DNA from: Ignavibacteria bacterium | Lineage (GTDB): Bacteria > Bacteroidota > Ignavibacteria > Tepidaquicellales > Tepidaquicellaceae | Direction of reading: 5' to 3' | Assembly (NCBI GenBank): GCA_016719565.1 | Contig: JADJYU010000005.1 | Coordinates: 1-64,000 of the forward strand | Length of the DNA stretch: 64,000 nucleotides | In this document: one piece after another, positions 57,764 to 64,000 of the stretch | Layout: each line of letters begins with the position of its first letter | Position numbering within the stretch: the first letter of the stretch is position 1 | Program-made: the position numbers and the translations under genes | Notes under the pieces: generated by a model | The model's database searches: none | Told to the model about the DNA's origin: nothing | Seen by the model: only the letters and a program-made list of their open reading frames with translations

Positions 57764-58996
57764 TTATTTTAACAAAATAAATTTTTTACTTAAAGAAAAT
57801 CTTTCAGATGATATTCTGTATATATAAATTCCTGACGAAAGATCTTTAGAATTATAATTTACACTATAATTTCCGGGAGTATATTTATTGTAGAATACTT
57901 CTTCTATTTTCTTACCGAGTAAATTATAAATTTCAAATTTGTAAAAGTCTGCTATTGAAATTTCAAAATCTATAATTGTCTCTCCGTTAAACGGGTTTGG
58001 GTAATTTTGATTCAGGTTAAAATTATTGGAAAATTCATTTGAATTAGACGAAACATTTGTTAGTACTTCTCCTCCTGTAATAGTTTTATATATTTTACCG
58101 CTACCGCAACAATACCAACCGATTGAATCAGTTATAAAATCAATTGATAGAATTGTTGAATTGCTGTTCGGATCAGTTCTCTGCTTATTCCAGTTATATC
58201 CTCCGTCTGTAGTTCTCCATAGTAAATTCGTACCTCCACCTATGAATCCTGTATTTTCATTAACAAATGAAATAGATGTTGTTCCGGTTGTTGTATCGGA
58301 TACAATCCAATTATCTCCAAAATCTGTAGACTTATATAATTTTCTATTACCGCCAACCCAAATATTATTCTCTGAAACTCCCAGTTTACTAAAGAAATGA
58401 AAAACTCCATTTACCGGTACATTTGTATCAAACCATGACTCACCTCTGTCAGTCGATTTAAATACTCTGCCTGTCCCGCAAAATATTCCGGAGTCAATAT
58501 TCTTAAAATGAATATCAGAATTAGTAAACCAAGGTGCATAAAATGAATCAAGCGTATTTCCTCCGTCATATGTTCTAAACACTTTATTTGTTCCGAGGAA
58601 CCATCCCGTATCTCTATTTAGAAAATATAAAGATTTAAAAGCTGTAAAAGAGCCTAATCTGCCACTAAGCACATCCCAGTCCAAACCACCGTTTGATGTC
58701 TTCATAATAAAATCATATCCAGCTACAGCATATACAACTTCAGAGTCTACAGGATGAATGCTCCACATAAGTCCGCCGTACTGAGAAGAAGGATTTGGTA
58801 TATTCATCCATGTGGTTCCTCCATTTGTAGTTTTGATAACTACTCCTGCATCACCTACTGCCCAGCCGGTTTTTTCGTTAATAAACTCTATATCATATAG
58901 ATTATAACCGGTGCCGGAGTTTTGCTGTATCCACTGTGCTTCAGAATCTAAAAATGAAATTAAATATAAGAATAGAATAAAATAATTTTTTTTCAT
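57764..58996 (-). CDS. T9SS-exported Ycf48-like beta-propeller protein
   Basis: 410 residues. Signal peptide (YFILFLYLISFLDSEA), then Ycf48/BNR blades: IEFINEKTGWAVGDAGVVIK, KTTNGGTTW, KTSNGGLDW, KSTDRGESW, KSTDFGDNW, RTTDGGYNW. From about residue 330 the T9SS type A tail: LNQNYPNPFNGETIIDFEI, FEIYNLLGKKIEEVF and SSGIYIYRISSERF. In this phylum such propellers are exported surface proteins and are unrelated to photosystem assembly. Paralog of the gene at 59087, with the same signal peptide wording; 90 bp separate them. Confidence 0.85.
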   Translation of the reverse strand: MKKNYFILFLYLISFLDSEAQWIQQNSGTGYNLYDIEFINEKTGWAVGDAGVVIKTTNGGTTWMNIPNPSSQYGGLMWSIHPVDSEVVYAVAGYDFIMKTSNGGLDWDVLSGRLGSFTAFKSLYFLNRDTGWFLGTNKVFRTYDGGNTLDSFYAPWFTNSDIHFKNIDSGIFCGTGRVFKSTDRGESWFDTNVPVNGVFHFFSKLGVSENNIWVGGNRKLYKSTDFGDNWIVSDTTTGTTSISFVNENTGFIGGGTNLLWRTTDGGYNWNKQRTDPNSNSTILSIDFITDSIGWYCCGSGKIYKTITGGEVLTNVSSNSNEFSNNFNLNQNYPNPFNGETIIDFEISIADFYKFEIYNLLGKKIEEVFYNKYTPGNYSVNYNSKDLSSGIYIYRISSERFSLSKKFILLK

Positions 58997-59086
58997 ATAC
59001 GCTTCTCTAAAGATTTTTAAATTTACTTTAAGATGATTATGTTTCGAGCGGGATTATATGGCGCTCTTATCATAATTATTAATGTT

Positions 59087-60295
59087 TTATTTTATCAATA
59101 TAAGCTTTTTTGTTTCACTGATATTATTACCTGAGAATCTGTAAAAATAATTTCCGGAGCTTAATTCTTTAGCGTCATATATAATTTGATACTGACCTGT
59201 ATTTAAATCGCCATTAAAAATTGTTTCAATTTTTTTACCTGCAATATTAAATATTTCCATTTCATAATTTCCCATTTTTATAATTTTTAACTTTATTATT
59301 GTTTTATTGTTAAATGGATTAGGATAATTCTGAAATAACTCGAAATCATCAGGTATAGTAGTTGAGATATTGTTTATAAAGCTCATCCCCCCGTTTGTAG
59401 TGTGCCATATCCTTCCTGCATTTCCACATGTCCATATCAAATCTTTGCCTTTCGAATGAATGTTGTAAACAACACCTGTCGCAATCTGAAATGACCAATC
59501 TCTTCCTCCTGTTGTAGTTTTTAATATTGCATAGGCAGTACCTGCATATCCAACTTTATCATCACTAAATGAAATTGAGTATACAAAAGCCGGAATATAA
59601 CCAACACTATCCCAACTGTTTCCAAAGTTTGTTGTTTTATAAACAGCTTTATGACTAGCAGTAAAGCCGGTATTGTTATTTATAAAAGATAATCTGTAAA
59701 AATCCCCTGTTTGTATGATTGAATATGATGACCAGTTTATACCGGCATTTGATGTTTTATAAATATATGAAAGACCTCCAACGCCAAGCCCATTCAAACT
59801 ACTATTAAAAAATAAATCTTTTGGAGTGCCGGACTGAGAAATATCAAATGTTTTTCCACCGTTAGTAGTTTTCATAATTCCTCTAACACTTGCATAGTTT
59901 AGACTGATCCAGCCAGTAATAGAATTTATAAAATATAGCGCATAATAATCTCCTTCTCCTGTATTTCCATTCTCAAGGATTGTCCAGTTATTTCCTCCGT
60001 TAGTTGACTTTACAATTGTTCTAAAAAATCCAACAGCATAAATTAAATTTGAATCAACAGGAAAAATTCCTGAATACGGTTTTATTGGTGCATCATTTAA
60101 TATATTTATCCAATTCATCCCTCCATTTGTTGTTTTTAAAATTACACCTTCACCACAACTGAATCCAATTTTATCATTTATAAACTCAATATCATATAGA
60201 GCATTAGTAGTACCACTCTGCTGTGTGTACCACTGCGCTTCTGTATTTATAAATGAAATTAAATATAAGAATAGAATTAAATATAGTTTTTTCAT
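59087..60295 (-). CDS. T9SS-exported Ycf48-like beta-propeller protein
   Basis: 402 residues. Signal peptide (YLILFLYLISFINTEA), blades IEFINDKIGFSCGEGVILK, KTTNGGMNW, KSTNGGNNW, KTTNGGKTF, KTSNAGINW, KTTNFGNSW, KTTTGGRDW, then the T9SS type A tail LFQNYPNPFNNKTIIKLKI and SSGNYFYRFSGNNI. Tandem paralog of the gene at 57764. An ATGAC-TACG-GTCAT site lies 101 bp before its start, at the same distance as the GAC-TGTG-GTC sites before the Asp-box genes A and B. Extracellular location expected; ligand unknown. Confidence 0.85.
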   Translation of the reverse strand: MKKLYLILFLYLISFINTEAQWYTQQSGTTNALYDIEFINDKIGFSCGEGVILKTTNGGMNWINILNDAPIKPYSGIFPVDSNLIYAVGFFRTIVKSTNGGNNWTILENGNTGEGDYYALYFINSITGWISLNYASVRGIMKTTNGGKTFDISQSGTPKDLFFNSSLNGLGVGGLSYIYKTSNAGINWSSYSIIQTGDFYRLSFINNNTGFTASHKAVYKTTNFGNSWDSVGYIPAFVYSISFSDDKVGYAGTAYAILKTTTGGRDWSFQIATGVVYNIHSKGKDLIWTCGNAGRIWHTTNGGMSFINNISTTIPDDFELFQNYPNPFNNKTIIKLKIIKMGNYEMEIFNIAGKKIETIFNGDLNTGQYQIIYDAKELSSGNYFYRFSGNNISETKKLILIK

Positions 60296-60603
60296 ATAGG
60301 TTCTTTAAGATTTATTATCAGGACATTCTCTTAAATTAAGATTTTCTTTTTATAATCCTTCAATACTAAATTACAAAAAACTATTTATTTATAATATGAC
60401 TACGGTCATAAAAACAATAATTTGCGAGTGCTGAAAGCGCGGCTGTGTGCGGAAGTTACATAAAAAAAATCCCGCAAAGGTTTATCTCTCTCTTCAGGAT
60501 AAAATATTTTAAGATTATTTATTTGTAATTTGAATTTTGTAATTTGTAATTAATATTATAGAAACTTAATCCCAGATTAAATATTTTGAATTAATCTAAT
60601 TAT
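60296..60603. promoter_or_regulatory. divergent intergenic region with an operator-like palindrome
   Basis: 308 bp between divergent genes. ATGAC-TACG-GTCAT at 60396-60409 is a perfect 5-4-5 inverted repeat, 101 bp before the propeller gene. 60465-60560 holds the repeat shared with 54880-54990 and period-7 units (TGTAATT, TGAATTT, TGTAATT, TGTAATT). No small gene seen. Confidence 0.5.
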
Positions 60604-61677
60604 ATGTTTCAAAATTACATTACTTCTTCTGACGGAAAATTCTTTGACGGAAAAACTGAATTCCGCTTTACCGGATGTAATATGTATGAGCTTGCGAATG
60701 TTGACTCAGTCACTTCGGAGAAAATGCTCAGATCCGCCAGGCAGCAGGGCTTTGACGTGATCAGATTCTGGGCTTTCGGAAATGTGAACTGTGATAAATT
60801 ATCAGCTCTGTGCGATATTGCAGCGGGACTTGATCTGAGACTTATACCTGTTCTGTCAGACAGCTGGGGCTATCTTCAGAATGATAAAATAGATGACAAA
60901 TGGTATTCCGGCGGATTCAGAAATTCATATCTCCCGGATATTACTCAAATAACTTCTCATCTTTCTGACAGAAAGGAAATTCTTTTATGGGAGCTTATGA
61001 ATGAACCGGCAGTCAGCGATATTCAAAACCTGATTTACTTTGTAAAGACGGTAACAGCGGAGATCAGAAAATTCAATCATGATCATCTCATATCTATAGG
61101 CACGATCGGAGGAGTCGGTGATAAATTCGGAAATGAATTTTCAAGATTTAATTCTTCACTCTTTGATAAACTTTATTCACTTCCTGAACTCAATGCAGTT
61201 TCGATTCATGATTACAGTTTTAACTCAACCATTGCTGAACGCTTTGACATTTACCAAAGGTTTAAAGGCAGGGAAGCAAGCTCTAAACTTCTCGGCAGTT
61301 TCGATAAGATCTTAAATACTATTCCTTCGGCATTCGATAAGTTCACTCTGAAATATTTTAAGGAAATCTATGATCTGCCTCTGACGCTCAGAAGCGTATG
61401 GCAGAGTTACATTATTAAAAATTTAAATGCGGCAAAAAAGCTGAACAAACCTGTTTATATAGGAGAGATCGGGTTTAAAAAAAATATGGGCGGATACCGG
61501 AAGATCATTATCGAAAGGGAATATAAAAAATATTTTAAGTCCGGAGTCAGCGGGATTTTACTATGGTCATTTGAATCTGAAGACAGATCAAAGGACGGTC
61601 ACGATTACGGCTTTGATGAAAGTGATGACTTTAAAGAAACAATTAAAGAAATAAAGATTTATATGGATCAGTTATGA
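60604..61677 (+). CDS. glycoside hydrolase family 5 (mannanase/cellulase-like)
   Basis: 357 residues. TIM-barrel landmarks of GH5: FRFTGCNMYELAN at the start, GFDVIRFWAFGN, LWELMNEPAVSD (acid/base Glu134), AVSIHDYSF and PVYIGEIGF (nucleophile Glu288), then GILLWSFESEDRSKDGHDYG. The GFDVIRFWAF and WELMNEP wording points to the GH5_7 mannanase side, with low certainty. No signal peptide is present, unlike most GH5 enzymes, so it would act in the cytoplasm or by an unusual route; it may trim or remodel a glycan precursor. Start ATG 60604; single gene. Confidence 0.8.
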   Translation: MFQNYITSSDGKFFDGKTEFRFTGCNMYELANVDSVTSEKMLRSARQQGFDVIRFWAFGNVNCDKLSALCDIAAGLDLRLIPVLSDSWGYLQNDKIDDKWYSGGFRNSYLPDITQITSHLSDRKEILLWELMNEPAVSDIQNLIYFVKTVTAEIRKFNHDHLISIGTIGGVGDKFGNEFSRFNSSLFDKLYSLPELNAVSIHDYSFNSTIAERFDIYQRFKGREASSKLLGSFDKILNTIPSAFDKFTLKYFKEIYDLPLTLRSVWQSYIIKNLNAAKKLNKPVYIGEIGFKKNMGGYRKIIIEREYKKYFKSGVSGILLWSFESEDRSKDGHDYGFDESDDFKETIKEIKIYMDQL

Positions 61678-61696
61678 TCCTGTGATCAGGTTCCGG

Positions 61697-63334
61697 TTAA
61701 TCTATTTTAGAAATTTTAGAATTTTTATAATTTATACACGCCTTAACGAACTCCCTGAAAAGAGGGTGCGGGTTTATGATCCGTGACTTTAATTCAGGAT
61801 GAAACTGGCTCGCTATGAAAAACGGATGCTTCTTCTGTGAAAGTTCTATTATCTCAACCAAGGTACTGTCAGGAGATAATCCCGAAAGTATCATACCGTT
61901 ATCGGAAAGTATCTTTCTGTAATTATTGTTTACTTCATATCTGTGTCTGTGTCTTTCGGAAATTGTTTCTTTCTTATAACAATTATACGCCAGTGAATTC
62001 TTATCGATCACGCATGGGTAAGACCCGAGCCGCATGGATCCGCCTTTTACGCTGACTGTTTTCTGATACTCCATTATATCTATTACATTATGCTTGCTTT
62101 TTCTGAATTCAGTGGAGTTCGCCTTTGCAAGTCCGCATACATTTCTTGCAAATTCAATCACAGCGCACTGAAGTCCGAGGCAGATACCGAGAAAAGGAAT
62201 TTTCTTTTCGCGGATATATTTAATAGCTTTTATTTTTCCCTCCACTCCCCTCTCTCCGAATCCCGGACACACAAGAAGTCCGTTTATGTTAGAGAGTATT
62301 TTTGAAATGTTTGCATTCTTTTTTTCAAGCTCTTCGGAATTGATCCATTTGAGATCAACTTTAACTTCGTTATATGCACCCGCATGAATAAACGACTCCA
62401 GTATGCTTTTATATGCGTCGGGAATGATATTATATTTACCGCAGATCCCGATAGTAACTTCCTTTTTCGGATTTATAATTTTACCGACTACTTTTTTATA
62501 GTTTGCAAGTTTTGGTTCGGAGGATTTTAAATTTAATTTTCTTAATACAACCTCATCAAACTTTTCTTTTTTAAGATTCAGCGGTACTTCATAAATTGAA
62601 TTTGCGTCAAGCGCCTGCAGTACGGATCCCTTCTCAATGTTACAGAAGAGACCGATCTTCTCACGCATCTCTTTCGAAAGATTCATTTCGCTTCTGCATA
62701 AAAGTATATCCGGCTGAATTCCAATTTCCAGCAGCGTCTTTACCGAATGCTGAGTCGGTTTTGTCTTTAACTCCCCCGCTGATTTTATAAACGGAACAAG
62801 CGTTAAATGAATGCTTAAAGTATTATGCTTACCCACATCAAACATTATCTGCCTCATGGCTTCAAGAAAAGGCAGAGACTCAATGTCACCGACCGTTCCG
62901 CCGATTTCTGAAATTATAACATCGTATTTATTTTTTGCTTCGAGCAAGCGTATGCGCCTTTTGATCTCATCTGTGATATGCGGAATGACCTGAACAGTCG
63001 CCCCGAGATAATCGCCTCTTCTTTCTTTTGTTATAACTTCATTGTATATCTGACCGGTTGTCATATTATTAGAACGAGACATATTCTCGTCAAGAAATCT
63101 TTCGTAATGACCGAGATCGAGATCCGTTTCAGCGCCGTCTTCCGTCACGAAAACTTCCCCGTGCTGTGTCGGCGACATCGTGCCCGGATCTACATTTATA
63201 TAAGGATCAAGTTTCTGAATTGTAACCTTCAGACCTCTTGACTTCAGAAGCAATCCAAGTGAAGCCGCGGCAATTCCCTTTCCCAGAGATGAAACAACTC
63301 CGCCTGTAAGGAATACATATTTTGTCTGATGCAA
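61697..63334 (-). CDS. pyrG: CTP synthase
   Basis: 545 residues, the same length as the E. coli enzyme. Makes CTP from UTP, ATP and glutamine. The N-terminal synthetase domain has FLTGGVVSSLGKGIAAASLG, QKLDPYINVDPGTMSPTQHG and GGTVGDIESLPFLEAMRQ; the C-terminal glutaminase has CPGFGERGVEGK, FLGICLGLQCAV (nucleophile Cys) and ASQFHPELKS (His and Glu). Start ATG 63334. It is downstream of kdsB and a GNAT on the same strand. kdsB-pyrG neighbours are known from other bacteria, where CTP feeds CMP-Kdo synthesis. Intact. Confidence 0.97.
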   Translation of the reverse strand: MHQTKYVFLTGGVVSSLGKGIAAASLGLLLKSRGLKVTIQKLDPYINVDPGTMSPTQHGEVFVTEDGAETDLDLGHYERFLDENMSRSNNMTTGQIYNEVITKERRGDYLGATVQVIPHITDEIKRRIRLLEAKNKYDVIISEIGGTVGDIESLPFLEAMRQIMFDVGKHNTLSIHLTLVPFIKSAGELKTKPTQHSVKTLLEIGIQPDILLCRSEMNLSKEMREKIGLFCNIEKGSVLQALDANSIYEVPLNLKKEKFDEVVLRKLNLKSSEPKLANYKKVVGKIINPKKEVTIGICGKYNIIPDAYKSILESFIHAGAYNEVKVDLKWINSEELEKKNANISKILSNINGLLVCPGFGERGVEGKIKAIKYIREKKIPFLGICLGLQCAVIEFARNVCGLAKANSTEFRKSKHNVIDIMEYQKTVSVKGGSMRLGSYPCVIDKNSLAYNCYKKETISERHRHRYEVNNNYRKILSDNGMILSGLSPDSTLVEIIELSQKKHPFFIASQFHPELKSRIINPHPLFREFVKACINYKNSKISKID

Positions 63335-63372
63335 ATCCGTTTTATTTAATTTTCAAAATTATGTTTTATAAA

Positions 63373-63891
63373 TTATATCTTCTTTGTATTGCGATGTATG
63401 AATTCCGCTTTCTCAATTTTAAACAGCTTAGTATTATAGGTTACTCCTAATCTTTCCGCCTGCTCAGAATCTTTCTCAAATTTAAATCCGCATTTACTTA
63501 ATACTCTTTCTGAAGCAGTATTTCCTTCAAACACTTCCGCCTTTATTACAGGAATATCTAATTTTCCAAATGCGTAATCAAGAATTTTTATTAATGCGTC
63601 AGAGCAGTATCCTTTGTTCCTTTGCAATTCATCAATATAAAATCCGACTTCCGCATATTCTTCACTCTTCAGCTTAAGTCCAATTCCTCCGATAAATTTA
63701 CCTTCATTCACAATCGCAAAATTCATGTTCAGACTGTTCTCATCATTTTTATATCTGCTTAAAAATTCATCAGCGTCCTTCTCTGAATAAGGAAACGGCG
63801 GGGACAGCAGCCACTTTGCAGTTTCACGGTTGTTTAAAACCCTGACCATATCTTCTTTAAACTCTTCCCTGAATTCACTTAAGCTGAGCAA
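63373..63891 (-). CDS. GNAT family N-acetyltransferase (RimJ/RimL type)
   Basis: 172 residues. RimJ/RimL-like layout: VLNNRETAKWLLSPPFPYSE, DADEFLSRY, FIGGIGLKL, EVGFYIDELQRNKGYCSDAL (acetyl-CoA loop; the usual Q/RxxGxG/A is RNKGYC) and ASERVLSKCGFKFE. Acetylates an amino group of a protein or small molecule; target unknown. The start is TTG at 63891, only 4 bp after the kdsB stop, so the two are coupled. 38 bp to pyrG. Confidence 0.85.
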   Translation of the reverse strand: MLSLSEFREEFKEDMVRVLNNRETAKWLLSPPFPYSEKDADEFLSRYKNDENSLNMNFAIVNEGKFIGGIGLKLKSEEYAEVGFYIDELQRNKGYCSDALIKILDYAFGKLDIPVIKAEVFEGNTASERVLSKCGFKFEKDSEQAERLGVTYNTKLFKIEKAEFIHRNTKKI

Positions 63892-63895
63892 ATTA

Positions 63896-64000
63896 TTATC
63901 CCCTTTTTACAGATGAATTTCCGAACTGTAATAGATCATCAGGAGTATCGACAGACTGTGAATCTTTCTTTGTCACAATGACTTTTATCCTCTCTCCGTT
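63896..64000 (-). CDS. kdsB: 3-deoxy-manno-octulosonate cytidylyltransferase, C-terminal end (partial)
   Basis: The last about 34 residues only; the gene continues beyond the window. It reads NGERIKVIVTKKDSQSVDTP followed by DDLLQFG. The IKV...KDS.SVDTP.DL pattern is the standard KdsB C-terminus. KdsB activates Kdo as CMP-Kdo for lipid A attachment, which implies a Gram-negative outer membrane. It heads a kdsB-GNAT-pyrG unit. Moderate certainty because only the tail is visible. Confidence 0.7.
   Translation of the reverse strand, partial: NGERIKVIVTKKDSQSVDTPDDLLQFGNSSVKRG

Noticed and set aside
57764..60295. Photosystem II assembly factors (Ycf48)
   Set aside because: The propeller blades match, but both proteins have signal peptides and T9SS tails and there is no photosynthesis context, so only the fold name applies.

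Overview
The window looks like a chromosomal piece of an AT-rich, Gram-negative member of the Bacteroidota/Chlorobiota superphylum, most likely an ignavibacterium-like lineage. At least seven secreted proteins end in type IX secretion (T9SS) type A sorting domains with the NYPNPFNP signature. Other markers fit: WbqC and FkbM proteins, a GxxExxY protein, gingipain-like (C25) peptidases and a kdsB-pyrG group for Kdo/LPS. The taxonomic call is an inference, because no rRNA or ribosomal protein gene is present.

Layout. 0.1-5.8 kb: PAPS-making genes cysC, cysD and cysN (split by a small GxxExxY element), followed by a fusion of two copies of an unfamiliar methyltransferase-like module with a sulfotransferase. 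Almost every gene here carries 1-bp frameshifts. 5.8-13.7 kb: glycan genes (GtrB-like GT2, several methyltransferases, a GT-C-like membrane protein, FkbM) and two paralogous exported proteins with an unusual Cys-Gly C-terminal tail. 14-22 kb: a beta-helix protein and a tandem pair of T9SS-exported Asp-box proteins in repeat-rich DNA. 22-27.7 kb: a VapBC-type toxin-antitoxin pair, a decayed tRNA-Lys, a conserved hypothetical gene, a 21-bp periodic array, a second hypothetical gene, and a 1-kb intergenic island of palindromic and tandem repeats.

27.8-50.1 kb: a one-way run of genes of about 22 kb ending in a clear bidirectional terminator. It holds WbqC, a FemAB/GNAT-like protein, a sugar N-methyltransferase-like protein, a GT2, a 1944-residue multi-GT protein, three more GT2s and two tandem C25 peptidases of about 1630 residues that themselves carry T9SS tails. 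50.2-64 kb (mostly minus strand): a lipoprotein glutathione peroxidase, a dicarboxylate/glutamate symporter, a CtpE-like P-type ATPase, a T9SS-exported M6-like metalloprotease, two T9SS-exported Ycf48-like propellers, a GH5 hydrolase (plus strand), pyrG, a GNAT and the end of kdsB.

How it fits together (inference): most of the window builds, modifies (methylation, probably sulfation) and exports a surface glycan, and supplies T9SS cargo plus C25 peptidases that may process or anchor cargo to such a glycan. Three items deserve most attention: the PAPS/sulfotransferase module with its new repeat domain, the giant multi-GT protein that seems to have grown by internal duplication, and the set of period-7 and period-21 intergenic arrays. 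Frameshifts are dense in the first 13.7 kb and absent from 27.8-50.1 kb, so consensus error and real gene decay must be separated before the first part is interpreted.
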